This document shows, in pieces, positions 35,251 through 44,901 of a DNA stretch of 63,090 nt (positions within the stretch are counted from its first letter, which is position 1; every line of letters starts with the position of its first letter). Source of the DNA: Acidobacteriota bacterium (GTDB lineage: Bacteria > Acidobacteriota > Blastocatellia > Pyrinomonadales > Pyrinomonadaceae); the NCBI GenBank assembly GCA_020200095.1, contig JAIVJJ010000239.1:1-63090 (forward strand). The letters run 5' to 3'. Made by a program: the position numbers and the translations under genes. Below the pieces are notes generated by a model. That model did not search any database. It was not told where the DNA came from and worked only from the letters and a program-made list of their open reading frames with translations.

Positions 35251-35523
35251 TTACTTCGCCGGAAGCGTTTCAAAAAATAAATCGTCTGGGTAACAATAGC
35301 CCCAATCTTCGCCCGACTCGAACGATTTGATAATTGCGTGGTTGGTAGCGTGAAAATGTTTCGTCGCGTGTTTGTTCGGCGACGAATCGCAACAGCCGAC
35401 GTGACCGCAAATCTCACATAAACGCAAATGAACCCAACGGTCGCCCGTTTTCAGACAATCTTCGCAACCGTCCGCACTCGGCGTAACCTTCTGGATTTCC
35501 CTTAAATGTTCACAACCGTTCAT
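35251..35523 (-). CDS. UBP-type zinc-finger protein
   Basis: The 90-residue protein is one ZnF-UBP domain. CEHL, CEDCLKTGDRWVHLRLCEICGHVGCCDSS, HATKHFHATNHAII and the WGYCY end provide the Cys/His ligand set. The domain binds ubiquitin tails in eukaryotes; in bacteria its role is unknown, and it is common as a stand-alone protein in Acidobacteriota and Actinobacteria. The ATG at 35523 precedes the first ligand by two residues. Confidence 0.9.
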   Translation of the reverse strand: MNGCEHLREIQKVTPSADGCEDCLKTGDRWVHLRLCEICGHVGCCDSSPNKHATKHFHATNHAIIKSFESGEDWGYCYPDDLFFETLPAK

Positions 35524-35682
35524 TTTTCCACCTCATTTTTTTAGATAAATTAACCACAGATTAACACAAATAAAAGAAACAAAGTTTAGCTGCGAAGATA
35601 CGTTAAAATTTCAAGAAGAAAATTCTATTGCCCCCGAAACAAACCAAAGACGCGAAAAAAGCAAAAGCGAAAAAGAAAAAAT

Positions 35683-36291
35683 TTACTCAGCCACTACAAC
35701 TTTCACTTCGCCGTGCGTTTTTCGCAACATATCAGTCAGAGATTCGCCTAAGCCTTCCAAAATTCCGCGCATCTTTTCATCTTTTATTTCGTCGCTGCTG
35801 CCGTCGAACATTTCGTGGACTTTAGCGACTGCAATTTCTTTCGGCAAAACATTGACCAGCAAAATCGAAAGAACGCCGCGCAAATGATTTAAACAACGAA
35901 TGCCGCCGAATGCGCCGGGCGAAGCCGTTATCATCGCCGCTACTTTTCCCTTAAACGCTGCGGCTAATTTAACGTCGCCGTTCGCCCGCGAAGTCCAGTC
36001 AATCGCGTTTTTTAATGCGGCTGATAGCGAAGCGTTATATTCGGGACAAGCGATTAACAACCCGTCGTGTTCGAGCAGAAGCTTTTGCAGTTTCGTAGCG
36101 TTTTCGGGAAAGCCTTCTTTTTCCTGAATGTCGGCGTCGTAAATCGGCATCGCGTAATCGCGCAAATCAATGTATGTAACTTCAGCGCCAGCGTTTTCCG
36201 CGCCTCGAATCGCGGTTTTCAAAACTCTTTTATTGTATGAATGCTCGCGCAGGCTTCCAGCGAACGCTAAAATTTTCGGTCGTTTCGACAT
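35683..36291 (-). CDS. NADPH-dependent FMN reductase / quinone reductase
   Basis: The 202-residue flavodoxin-fold protein has the phosphate-binding loop GSLREHSYNKRVLK (residues 12-25), MPIYDAD and the FMN-ring loop CPEYNASLSAALKNAIDWTSR. It also carries ITASPGAFGGIRCLNHL, as in ChrR/YieF-type reductases. It transfers electrons from NAD(P)H to quinones, chromate or azo compounds as a stress defence. It is a single gene, divergent from the carbonic-anhydrase-like gene. Confidence 0.9.
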   Translation of the reverse strand: MSKRPKILAFAGSLREHSYNKRVLKTAIRGAENAGAEVTYIDLRDYAMPIYDADIQEKEGFPENATKLQKLLLEHDGLLIACPEYNASLSAALKNAIDWTSRANGDVKLAAAFKGKVAAMITASPGAFGGIRCLNHLRGVLSILLVNVLPKEIAVAKVHEMFDGSSDEIKDEKMRGILEGLGESLTDMLRKTHGEVKVVVAE

Positions 36292-36433
36292 TAAATTCTC
36301 CCTTGCTTGTTTTTGTGTTCAAAGAAAAGTTTGCCACGGGACGTTGAACACTGCAATTGTCAATTCATAAATTAATGCACTTGTTTTTCTTTGCATTCTT
36401 GCACCATTGCATTAAAATTTCCCAAAATCGTTT

Positions 36434-36970
36434 ATGATTAAAACTTTTCAAAATCTCTCTCCAAAAATTCACAAAACGGCATTCGTCGCCGAAAACGCAA
36501 TTGTCATTGGAGATGTGGAAATCGGCGCGGAATCCAGCGTTTGGTTTGGCTCTGTTCTTAGAGGCGATGTCAATTACATTCGCGTCGGCGCGCGAACTAA
36601 CATTCAAGACGGCAGCGTTATTCACGTTTCAAGCAAAACGCATCCGACCATTTTAGAAGATGAAGTAACGCTTGGACATCGCGTTACGCTTCACGGCTGC
36701 CACGTCGAGACGGGTTGTTTAATCGGCATTGGCGCGATTATTTTGGACGGCGCGAGAATCGGCAAAAATTCGCTCGTCGCTGCCGGCTCGCTCGTTACGC
36801 CCGGCACGCAAATTCCACCGCGCTCACTCATAATGGGAAGCCCGGCACGGGTTAAGCGGAAATTAAGCGACGATGAGTTTTACAATTTGGCTCGCTTTTG
36901 GCAGAATTACACAGAACTTTTGAAGATTTATAAACAAGAACAAGGGATTAAGGAGCAAAAATATAAATGA
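36434..36970 (+). CDS. Gamma-carbonic anhydrase-like hexapeptide protein
   Basis: The 178-residue protein is a left-handed beta-helix with about six hexapeptide turns (VIGDVEIGAESSVWFGSVLRGD, IRVGARTNIQDGSVIHV). The metal His ligands lie in IHVSSKTH and TLGHRVTLHGCHV. A C-terminal helix (SDDEFYNLARFW) follows. It belongs to the YrdA/PaaY/CaiE branch, some members of which bind zinc or iron and show carbonic anhydrase activity. Its stop overlaps the next start (ATGA at 36967-36970). Confidence 0.88.
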   Translation: MIKTFQNLSPKIHKTAFVAENAIVIGDVEIGAESSVWFGSVLRGDVNYIRVGARTNIQDGSVIHVSSKTHPTILEDEVTLGHRVTLHGCHVETGCLIGIGAIILDGARIGKNSLVAAGSLVTPGTQIPPRSLIMGSPARVKRKLSDDEFYNLARFWQNYTELLKIYKQEQGIKEQKYK

Positions 36971-37800
36971 ATTTATTTCGTCCGAGCCGGAGCGTTACGC
37001 TCTGGCTTATTATTATTTTCAGCTTTACATTTGTACAAGCGCAAAATTCATCAAACGGCATTGATAATTCGACTAAAAGCACGAAAAACGAATCTGCATC
37101 TTCAAAGAAATCAACAAATTTTTTTCCGCGTCGCATTGAAAACGACTTTTCCGGCAGCAAATCTTTCTCTCCGGTCAAAACCCGAATTGATAACGAATAC
37201 GAAAAGCAAACCGAATCGGGCAGTAATAAGGAATGGGGTTATTATGCCGGTTCTTTCACTGTTCACAAAGATTTGAAAGGCGAATCACAAAAGGCGCCGG
37301 TCGTGTTGTTCGGCATCCGCCACGCGTGGTCAATGAAAAATAATCCGAGTCATCGGTTCAGATATTATATGGATTTAAATCCGCTGATTATCGTTAATTA
37401 CCGTCAGAGACGATTGGTGCAGACTTCGCCTAGTACAACCGCAGTCGTCAACGGTGACCGCAAAACCGTTTTTGGCGTCGGTTTTGTTCCGCTTGGCTTG
37501 CAGTTTAACTGGCGAAACAGCAAGAAAATACAGCCATACATAGCTGGAGGTATGGGCGTTGCGTTATTTAACAAGAAGTTTCCCGATAACCGCTCAGCGC
37601 TCGAACCCGACGAAATCGGAAACCGGTTTCAAATTATGCCCGAATTCGGCGCAGGCGTTGAAATTAGAAATTCGGAAACTAAAAGCTATTTTATCGGCTA
37701 CAAATACCACCATATGTCCAACGGTTACACTGCGCCGCTAAATGTTGGCTATAATACTAATATGGTTTATTTTGGAATGTATTTGCAAAGAGGAAGATAG
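36967..37800 (+). CDS. Acyloxyacyl hydrolase / PagL-like outer-membrane protein 1
   Basis: The 277-residue protein has a signal peptide (to about 26, ending VQAQ), a polar linker and a beta-barrel domain. The end FIGYKYHHMSNGYTAPLNVGYN carries the His-Ser pair of lipid A 3-O-deacylases of the PagL type, with a closing barrel strand MVYFGMYL. PagL removes an acyl chain from lipid A in the outer membrane. The start overlaps the carbonic-anhydrase-like gene. A second, related gene follows, so the two are tandem paralogues. Confidence 0.8.
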   Translation: MNLFRPSRSVTLWLIIIFSFTFVQAQNSSNGIDNSTKSTKNESASSKKSTNFFPRRIENDFSGSKSFSPVKTRIDNEYEKQTESGSNKEWGYYAGSFTVHKDLKGESQKAPVVLFGIRHAWSMKNNPSHRFRYYMDLNPLIIVNYRQRRLVQTSPSTTAVVNGDRKTVFGVGFVPLGLQFNWRNSKKIQPYIAGGMGVALFNKKFPDNRSALEPDEIGNRFQIMPEFGAGVEIRNSETKSYFIGYKYHHMSNGYTAPLNVGYNTNMVYFGMYLQRGR

Positions 37801-37882
37801 CTGTGAAGTTTGGTTTATGCTTAAAATACGAGCATTCGGTGTGTGTTTTAGGATTCGAATAATATCAATTAAGGAAAAATTT

Positions 37883-38632
37883 ATGCGAAAATTTTCTGCT
37901 AATCTCGCATCCGTGATTAGTATTTTTTTTATTACGGTTGTCGGCATCTTGTCAGTATTCGGACAAACGGCTTCAAATGAATTTGCGGATAAAAGCAGAA
38001 ACAACGCGGCGAATGAAAACGCTGCGGTCACTCAAATTAGTGATTCCGAAGCGTTTGATAAGAAAAACGAGCTTTCCGTTTTAGGCGGATTTGTGCCGGA
38101 AACAGTGCGACTTTATGGCGGTTCGAGAAAATCAACCTATGGATTCGCTTCCATTCAATACTCGCGCCGGATTGCTTCCAGCGAAAGTCTAGCGCTCAAA
38201 TACCAAATTGATTTTATACCGCTTGCCTTAATCAATTACGAACGGCAGAGAGTTGTTCAAATAACGCCGAATACTTTTGATGTTGAACGCGAGCGCGAGA
38301 CCGTTTACGGCATCGGATTTGCGCCAGTCGGTCTGCAATTAAATTTTCGTCGTAAAAAGAAAGTCCAACCATTTATCGGGCTGACCCTTGGCATGATTTA
38401 TTTCGCCAAATCCATTCCCGACGACCGCAGTCCGGTTTTCCCTGACCGATTCGGCACGCACTTAAACTTTGTTACATCAGGCGGCGGCGGTGTCGAATTC
38501 GCAACCGCATCGGAACGCTCGTACACCGTCGGTTTCAAACTGCAACACATTTCTAACGCTTCGAGAGGCAACATCAATCCCGGCTTTGACCAGAGTTTAT
38601 TTTACTTCGGCTATACTTTTAAAAAATGGTAA
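37883..38632 (+). CDS. Acyloxyacyl hydrolase / PagL-like outer-membrane protein 2
   Basis: I chose ATG at 37883 because a signal peptide (MRKFSANLASVISIFFITV) follows and AAGGA lies nine bases before it; the frame is open for 47 more codons upstream. The 249-residue protein parallels its neighbour: YQIDFIPLALINYERQRVVQ, VYGIGFAPVGLQLNFRRKKKVQPFIGL, SIPDDRSPVFPDRFGTHLNF and the active-site region VGFKLQHISNASRGNINPG with His and Ser. It therefore arose by duplication. Both probably trim lipid A, which fits the heptose genes elsewhere in the window. Confidence 0.8.
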   Translation: MRKFSANLASVISIFFITVVGILSVFGQTASNEFADKSRNNAANENAAVTQISDSEAFDKKNELSVLGGFVPETVRLYGGSRKSTYGFASIQYSRRIASSESLALKYQIDFIPLALINYERQRVVQITPNTFDVERERETVYGIGFAPVGLQLNFRRKKKVQPFIGLTLGMIYFAKSIPDDRSPVFPDRFGTHLNFVTSGGGGVEFATASERSYTVGFKLQHISNASRGNINPGFDQSLFYFGYTFKKW

Positions 38633-38643
38633 AGGTTTGAGAA

Positions 38644-40050
38644 ATGGCTAATACAAATCCGGCACGCGGTATGCGCGATTTTTTGCCCGTTGACGTTCGG
38701 CGGCGCGAATACGTTATCGGAATTATCAAAGAAGTTTACGAATCTTACGGTTTCGAGCCGCTTGAAACTCCGGCGGTTGAGAATCTCGAAACTTTGACGG
38801 GCAAATACGGCGAAGAAGGCAATCAGTTAATCTTCAAAATCTTAAAACGCGGTGAACACGAAAAATCAGGCGAAGCGGATTTGGCTTTGCGCTACGATTT
38901 AACCGTTCCGCTCGCCCGCGTTGTGGCAAATCACAAAAACGATTTACCGAAATTTTTCAAACGCTATCAAATCCAACCCGTCTGGCGAGCCGACAGACCT
39001 GCACGTGGCAGATTTAGAGAGTTTTACCAATGCGATGTTGATGCGATTGGTTCAAACTCTATGATTGTCGAAGCGGAACTCTGCGCGGCGGTGAGCGAAA
39101 TTTTACTAAGATTGGGATTTAAGAATTATGAAATTCGTATCAATCATAGAGAAATTCTACGCGGCATGTTGAATGCGGCTGGAATCAATGAACAATTTCA
39201 TATTGAAGCACTAACAATTATTGACAAAAAAGATAAGACTGGAATTGAAAAAATGAATGATGACCTTAACCATCTGACAAAGATGGTTAAGGGAGCATTA
39301 ACTCTTAAAGACTTATTTTTGAAGATTCTAGAACGGCAATTACAAATCATTGAACAAAGTGAAATAGAACCTTTTTCGGGGTTTGAAGAGGCGCGCATTG
39401 CTTTAGCTAATTCGATAAACAATGCAAGTTTAGATTATTTATCAGGATTTATTCGGAATAGTAATAATGGAGTCTCTGAAATTAGAAACATTTTAGCTTT
39501 AGTATCAGGAACGTCTGCGGCGGGGAATATAAAAGTTGACTTAAGCCTTGCACGTGGTTTGTCATATTACACAGGCGCAATTTTTGAAATAAATGTTCCC
39601 GACCTTGCCGGTTCGCTCGGCGGAGGCGGGCGTTACGACGGTCTTATTGGAATGTTCGGCAAAGAACAAATTCCGGCGTGCGGTTTCTCGCTCGGACTCG
39701 AAAGAATTCTTGTCGTGATGGACGAGCGCGGAATGTTTCCCGCCGAATTGCAAAACGCTTCGGCGGACGTTTTGGTAACGGTTTGGAACGGAGAAACAAT
39801 CTCCGAATCGCTCGAACTTGCAACGGATTTACGCGCTCAAGGCTTACGCGTTCTCGTCTATCCCGAAGCCGACAAACTCGGCAAACAATTTAAATACGCT
39901 TCATCAATCAATGTTCCGTTTGTTGCAATTTTAGGCGACGAAGAACGAGCCGAAGGTTTGGTTGCGCTTAAAAATATGCAGACAGGCGAGCAAAAAACAA
40001 TTAGTAGAAATGAAGTTGCGGAAACAATAAAAATTCATAAGCAAGTTTAG
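38644..40050 (+). CDS. hisS: Histidyl-tRNA synthetase
   Basis: This class II synthetase charges tRNA-His, which is encoded about 8 kb away. The 468-residue protein has motif 1 (RGMRDFLPVDVRRREYV), motif 2 (RPARGRFREFYQCDVDAIG), the histidine-A loops LDRGLSYYTGAIFE-like (ARGLSYYTGAIFE) and GGGGRYDGL, and motif 3 (CGFSLGLERILVV). An anticodon-binding domain follows. A middle region (about 195-300) is longer and lower in GC than the rest, as in eukaryotic-like HisRS. The start ATG lies 12 bases after the previous gene. Confidence 0.96.
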   Translation: MANTNPARGMRDFLPVDVRRREYVIGIIKEVYESYGFEPLETPAVENLETLTGKYGEEGNQLIFKILKRGEHEKSGEADLALRYDLTVPLARVVANHKNDLPKFFKRYQIQPVWRADRPARGRFREFYQCDVDAIGSNSMIVEAELCAAVSEILLRLGFKNYEIRINHREILRGMLNAAGINEQFHIEALTIIDKKDKTGIEKMNDDLNHLTKMVKGALTLKDLFLKILERQLQIIEQSEIEPFSGFEEARIALANSINNASLDYLSGFIRNSNNGVSEIRNILALVSGTSAAGNIKVDLSLARGLSYYTGAIFEINVPDLAGSLGGGGRYDGLIGMFGKEQIPACGFSLGLERILVVMDERGMFPAELQNASADVLVTVWNGETISESLELATDLRAQGLRVLVYPEADKLGKQFKYASSINVPFVAILGDEERAEGLVALKNMQTGEQKTISRNEVAETIKIHKQV

Positions 40051-40110
40051 GAAAATAAAAACTGTCATAAAAAATGCTTCGCCAGTGTTTTATAAACAGA
40101 GGAAAAAATT

Positions 40111-41259
40111 ATGCGTTATCAATTATGCTTAGGAACGATATTGACGATTTTTATTGGTTTTACTACAAATTGTTCAGCTCAGAAAAAATCTGCTGATGTT
40201 GTAACTTTCCCAAAAATACAAACCTACGGAAAAATTACTGAAATCAGTAAATTGAGCGAAGCGCGGGCGGCGCATACGGCAACTCGTTTGAAAGACGGAA
40301 AAATTTTAATCGCGGGCGGAATGGAGCGCAACGATGTGTTTTTTGACGACGCAGATATTTTTGACCCGAAAACAAACGGCTTCGCCAAAGCAAGAAGTAA
40401 AATGAGTGTTAAGCGCGTCAGTCATACGGCAACGCTTTTGCCCGATGGAAAAGTTTTGATTGTCGGCGGTTGGGCAAGCAATTTGCCTGAAATGAGCGCA
40501 GAAATTTACGACCCGCAGACGGAAACATTCTCGACCGTCGGAAATACAAACCGCCGTCGTTCGGGTCACACGGCGACGCTTCTTAGAAATGGCAGAGTTT
40601 TAATCACAGGCGGCTTTGACGGAAGGGAAAATCTCAGCGAAGCCGAAATATTTAATCCGCAGAACAACTCTTTTACATTAATCGGAAAAATGAAAAGCGC
40701 GCGCGCGGTACACGCAGCAACCGAATTAGCAGACGGCAGAATTTTGTTGACGGGCGGCGCGTTTGTTCGCGGACAAATTTTATCAAGTGCGGAAATTTTC
40801 AACCCGAAAGATAACAGCTTTAGCTTTACAAAAGCGATGAATTCTGTGCGTTACAAACACGATTCGGTAAGACTTTCGGACAATCGCGTTTTGATTTTCG
40901 GTGGCTCTGATAACCGCGATTGGAACGGACAATATAAAAGTGCAGAGATATTTGACCCAAAAACGAATGAATTTGCGCAGAGCAGCGATATGAATTTTGC
41001 GCGTTTCAAAATCGAGGGAGCTGCAGTTTTACTTAAAGACGGTAAAGTGTTTATAGGCGGTGGTGGTGAGGGCGCAGAAGTTTTCGATCCGAAAACAAAC
41101 AGTTTTACAAAAACGGAAGGCAAATTTAGCGAGCCGCTTTATTACGCGACGGTTACACTTTTAGACGATGAACGTGCATTGATTGTCGGCGGATACGGAC
41201 GAGGTACACGCGAAATTGGTCCGGTGAGCACAAATCGCGCTTGGATTTTTCAATTGTAA
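40111..41259 (+). CDS. Secreted Kelch-repeat protein
   Basis: The 382-residue protein has a signal sequence (MRYQLCLGTILTIFIGFTTNCSAQ), possibly with a lipobox around Cys21. Six Kelch blades of about 50 residues follow, with the pattern HTATRLKDGKILIAGGM, AEIFDPKTNSF. This predicts a six- or seven-bladed propeller on the cell surface or in the periplasm. Ligand and role are unknown. It lies 60 bases after hisS and may be independently expressed. Confidence 0.87.
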   Translation: MRYQLCLGTILTIFIGFTTNCSAQKKSADVVTFPKIQTYGKITEISKLSEARAAHTATRLKDGKILIAGGMERNDVFFDDADIFDPKTNGFAKARSKMSVKRVSHTATLLPDGKVLIVGGWASNLPEMSAEIYDPQTETFSTVGNTNRRRSGHTATLLRNGRVLITGGFDGRENLSEAEIFNPQNNSFTLIGKMKSARAVHAATELADGRILLTGGAFVRGQILSSAEIFNPKDNSFSFTKAMNSVRYKHDSVRLSDNRVLIFGGSDNRDWNGQYKSAEIFDPKTNEFAQSSDMNFARFKIEGAAVLLKDGKVFIGGGGEGAEVFDPKTNSFTKTEGKFSEPLYYATVTLLDDERALIVGGYGRGTREIGPVSTNRAWIFQL

Positions 41260-41383
41260 CCAACTTCTTAAATTAAATAAAAACATATAAATACTTGCTC
41301 CAAAGCAACTGTAAACGCGGCAAGATACATCAGATTTTTAAGTTTTAACCACAATTTACAGAAAATTTCACACAGGAGAATTT

Positions 41384-43399
41384 ATGAAATTTCCAAATTT
41401 AAAGGGGGTTTTTTTACTAATCCTTGTGCTTATTTTTGCCATTAATTCCCAAGCCACAACACCGAGAGGATCTGATGAAAAAGATATTGAGAGAGAGATT
41501 GAGCGCCTTTTATTAAAACGTGATGTTAGCGATTTAGCAAACGAACTGGCACAAAAGAAATCCGCCCGCACAACCACTGATTTATTAATAAATTTAAGCG
41601 TCTTTGCCCGCGCAGGGCATCGCCTTCGGGTTCACGAAACTCTCAAAGAAATCGCCAAGGATTTTTCCTCATCTCCAAATCAGACACAGACTTACAATGT
41701 CGCGCGGAAAGCAATCGGCAAAGAAGATTTGACTGCACAAAAGATTTTTTACGAACAAATTGCTGCCAATGGCGATGACGGAGTAAGCATTTTTATAAAT
41801 CTGTGGCGAGAAAAAAGTGATGTTCGTGAACTTGAAAATTGGTTAAAGATTCGGGCGCAAAATAGCGAAATGTGGTGGTATGAATGGCTTCGATTGAAAC
41901 AGTCGCTCGGCACAGCAGATGAAATTTATAATGAACTGATGCAGAAAATTCGGGAAAATCCTTCTAACTTTTCTCTTGTCCAGAAATATCTGCAAGCGGT
42001 CTCATACGCCATATACTCTTCAGTTGGTCTCGATAATGTTAAATATAAACAAGACGTTTCTTGGTTAGCCGGTGTTGTGGAAACCAATTTGGCTTATGAG
42101 GCTTATGAACTAGGAGCTTATCTTAAAGAGCATAATCCTTTTGTTGCCGCCAAACTTTTTGAAAAATCTCTTTCCTTAACTTTTACACAAAAGGATTTGG
42201 AATTATTTCGACAGAGGGCTTTTCGTTTTGTTTCGATACAACCGGTAGTGAAAAACCCGGAAAAACAATTGCGCTTCTGGACAAAAACGGTATTGGCGCA
42301 GGCTTATCAAAAAAATAATCAACCGCATTTGGCGCAACCGATTGTCGAGGAATTAACGGCAATGGACACGAGCGATATTCTACGGGATAATTCTTTCGGT
42401 CTCGCCGGAGCAGTTCAGGCAAGTTCCGGTCAGCGCGTTGTCGAATCAAAAATCCTACAAGATGAAGCCGAAAACGAAAATTCGGTGGCTTACTGGCTAA
42501 ATCGAGTGTCATATTATTCGGGGCGCAAAGAGGAAGAACAGGTTTGGCAAACTTTTACAAAGGTTTTGGAGAAATTTGAATATAAGCCGAACGGGATTAG
42601 TGCCTCTGAATCGCGCTTGCAGATTTTGCGTAGCCTAAAATGGTTTGGCAAAAATCACAAAAAAAATGAAACAGAAGATTTTTTTCGCCGCGAATTCAGT
42701 AGGGCAATAGCTGAAAGCGATTCAAAATATATCTTTACATTGGCACGAATAGTCAATGATGATTTCGACAATTTGCTCGACGAATTCTTTACTAACAGCG
42801 AGCTTCTACCGCAGATTTTAGCTGTCCGTGTAAGTTGGCGCCAGGAAGAAAAGTATCTCATAGAAGAAGTGATGGAAAGCAAAAAATGGGATGCAAAAAA
42901 ACGCGAACTCGTCTGGAATCAATTAACAATTCTAGCGCGAAAAGATATCAGAAACCGTGCCTTTTCGCTTGCTGAAGCAATGACTTCACAAAATGCAAAT
43001 CGAGACGCAATCTCGCTTTTGGAAGAATGCCTGAAAATCGCACCGGAAGGATATGAAGGCAATTTAAACTACAAGCGTAATGACGTTGAACGTGAATTAT
43101 TCGATGCGTATATTAAAAGCGCAGATTGGCAAAAAGCGGAAAAAATGTTTTTTGGCGGTTACCGCTATTGGAGCGATGAACTTAGTAAAATTTCCATTGC
43201 CGCCGCGAAAAGCGCGAAGATTGCCGATGCTTTGGGTTTGTGGAAAATAAATGCGAATCTTGATCGCCGAAATTTAACCGGTCTTGAGGAATTAGCCAAA
43301 ACGGATGCCAAACCGCTCTTGCGCAAATTTTACCTAGAAATGAAAAAACGCGATCCGTTAACTGAAATACCGGATAGAGCTTTGCGTTTTTTGCAATAG
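41384..43399 (+). CDS. Secreted helical-repeat protein, unknown
   Basis: The 671-residue protein starts with a signal peptide (to about residue 26, NSQATT). The rest is charged and helical, with TPR-like helix pairs (ANELAQKKSARTTTDLLINLSVFARAG, ENWLKIRAQNSEMWWYEWL, AKIADALGLWKINANLD). It may be a periplasmic alpha-solenoid scaffold. No catalytic motif is seen and I do not recognise the family. An AT-rich leader with GGAGAATTT precedes the ATG. A broken gene fragment lies directly behind it. Confidence 0.78.
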   Translation: MKFPNLKGVFLLILVLIFAINSQATTPRGSDEKDIEREIERLLLKRDVSDLANELAQKKSARTTTDLLINLSVFARAGHRLRVHETLKEIAKDFSSSPNQTQTYNVARKAIGKEDLTAQKIFYEQIAANGDDGVSIFINLWREKSDVRELENWLKIRAQNSEMWWYEWLRLKQSLGTADEIYNELMQKIRENPSNFSLVQKYLQAVSYAIYSSVGLDNVKYKQDVSWLAGVVETNLAYEAYELGAYLKEHNPFVAAKLFEKSLSLTFTQKDLELFRQRAFRFVSIQPVVKNPEKQLRFWTKTVLAQAYQKNNQPHLAQPIVEELTAMDTSDILRDNSFGLAGAVQASSGQRVVESKILQDEAENENSVAYWLNRVSYYSGRKEEEQVWQTFTKVLEKFEYKPNGISASESRLQILRSLKWFGKNHKKNETEDFFRREFSRAIAESDSKYIFTLARIVNDDFDNLLDEFFTNSELLPQILAVRVSWRQEEKYLIEEVMESKKWDAKKRELVWNQLTILARKDIRNRAFSLAEAMTSQNANRDAISLLEECLKIAPEGYEGNLNYKRNDVERELFDAYIKSADWQKAEKMFFGGYRYWSDELSKISIAAAKSAKIADALGLWKINANLDRRNLTGLEELAKTDAKPLLRKFYLEMKKRDPLTEIPDRALRFLQ

Positions 43400-43434
43400 T
43401 TCTGAAATGATTTGGAGGTACAATCCAAAAATAA

Positions 43435-43656
43435 AACCAAAAGAAAATCTCAGGCGTACTCAACACACCTTCGGGCGACGTTCCAATCCTCGAAGGGAGT
43501 TTTACAGACGGTAATCTGTTGCTCAAACTTGATGCGGGCGGTGACGATATTTTTTTGAGCGGAAAAGTAACGGCAGACTGCCAAATCTCCGGTGAAGTTT
43601 CCGGGTCAACCTATAAAGGAACTTTTGAATTGAAGCGAGTCGGCGATATCTCGTAG
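43435..43656 (+). pseudogene. C-terminal fragment of a secreted beta-rich protein
   Basis: The frame is open from 43435 to TAG at 43654-43656 and reads KISGVLNTPSGDVPILEGSF, TDGNLLLKLDAGGDDIFLSGK and TYKGTFELKRVGD. This is a typical lipocalin-like or META-type module that in Acidobacteriota often ends larger secreted enzymes. There is no start codon or signal peptide, and stops lie just upstream. It is a truncated remnant or the surviving end of a gene whose body is deleted. Confidence 0.6.
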
Positions 43657-43708
43657 GGCGAGACCCGGCTTTAGAATGGGTTCTGGCTTATCCTAGAATA
43701 AAATAAAT

Positions 43709-44305
43709 ATGACCGAACAAATTATCAAAAATTATCTTGCTGACGCAATTGAATCTTTCCGCAATTACAAAAAAATGGCGGAAAGGGCAATGGCGCAGGT
43801 TTCGGACGAAGAATTTTTTCGTACGATTGATGGAGAAGCCAATTCGATTGCGACAATTACGAAACACATCGGCGGAAACTTGCGTTCGCGCTGGAGTGAT
43901 TTTTTAACTTCAGATGGCGAAAAGCCCAACCGCAACCGCGATTCGGAATTTGTCGCTGATGGTGACACGCGCACCGGGTTGATGCAGTTTTGGGAAAACG
44001 GCTGGCAAACGCTTTTTGATTCGCTCGAATCTTTGAAAACGGAAGATTTAGGAAAAATTGTCAAAATTCGCGGCGAAGATTTCACCGTTGTCAAAGCTAT
44101 TAACCGCGCGGCGATGCACACGGCTTCGCACATCGGACAAATCACGGTTTTAGCCAAACATTTTCGCGCGTCGGACTGGCAAACTTTGAGTGTTCCGAAA
44201 AATAAATCGGCGGAATTTAATCAGTATTTGTCGGAAAAAACGGATAAGGGAAATTATCTTGAAGCAACGCGGGAATTTGCGGAGAAGGAAAGGAATAGAA
44301 ACTAA
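43709..44305 (+). CDS. DinB-like (DUF1572) protein
   Basis: The 198-residue protein is a four-helix bundle of the DinB/YfiT type. The putative metal-binding histidines are in ITKHIGGN (near 52) and in AAMHTASHIGQI (near 134-141). DUF1572 proteins belong here; some relatives are thiol-dependent transferases. The length is normal and the frame intact. It is monocistronic, between the fragment at 43435 and a convergent small secreted protein. Confidence 0.85.
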   Translation: MTEQIIKNYLADAIESFRNYKKMAERAMAQVSDEEFFRTIDGEANSIATITKHIGGNLRSRWSDFLTSDGEKPNRNRDSEFVADGDTRTGLMQFWENGWQTLFDSLESLKTEDLGKIVKIRGEDFTVVKAINRAAMHTASHIGQITVLAKHFRASDWQTLSVPKNKSAEFNQYLSEKTDKGNYLEATREFAEKERNRN

Positions 44306-44368
44306 TAGATAAATATAAGTTGAGCGAGAGGAGAGTAGATTCACGCTCAAAATCTTTGCTTAAACTTA

Positions 44369-44656
44369 TTAACGAATTCTGACGCGGTTGATAATTCTGG
44401 TTACAACTCTACCGTTCGGCATATATCTTGTTTGATAAGTTTCACGGTAAAGTCGTCTGCCGACGCGAACATTGCGCGTTTGGGTTACCACACGAACGGT
44501 GCGGTAATTACGACGATTGTTACGTCTGTTTTGTCCCAGTTGAATTTGGATTTGCGGTGCCACGACGTTGTTTGCGGTAGTCGTTTTTGCTTCGGTTGAA
44601 AATGCCGTGAAAGCTATCGAAGCCAAAAGCATTGATAATGTTAATAATTTTTTCAT
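44369..44656 (-). CDS. Small secreted Arg-rich protein
   Basis: The 95-residue product has a signal peptide ending about residue 23 (FSTEAK), then a strongly basic mature part with patterns RRNNRRNYRTVRVV, GRRLYRETYQTRY and IINRVRIR. The predicted isoelectric point is very high. I do not recognise it; a periplasmic nucleic-acid- or lipopolysaccharide-binding role is possible. A GAGGAGAAAAAA ribosome site precedes the ATG. Confidence 0.72.
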   Translation of the reverse strand: MKKLLTLSMLLASIAFTAFSTEAKTTTANNVVAPQIQIQLGQNRRNNRRNYRTVRVVTQTRNVRVGRRLYRETYQTRYMPNGRVVTRIINRVRIR

Positions 44657-44901
44657 TTTTTTCTCCTCAGTAAAATTTATAGACGGTTTAACTCTCTCAA
44701 ATTTTAATCAACGAGTGTTGCCGCCTGTATTTATAGACACCACAAATTTTCATTTAGTTACTTTTCCCCAAGTAATTTAATTCGGTTGAAAAAATAAGCC
44801 GCAAGACGAATAAAATCTACTATCAAACATCAAATAAGACATATAGAAACGCCAAATTATTTAACCAGTAAATTTTGTGCTAATCTGTTGTTTCGTTTTT
44901 T

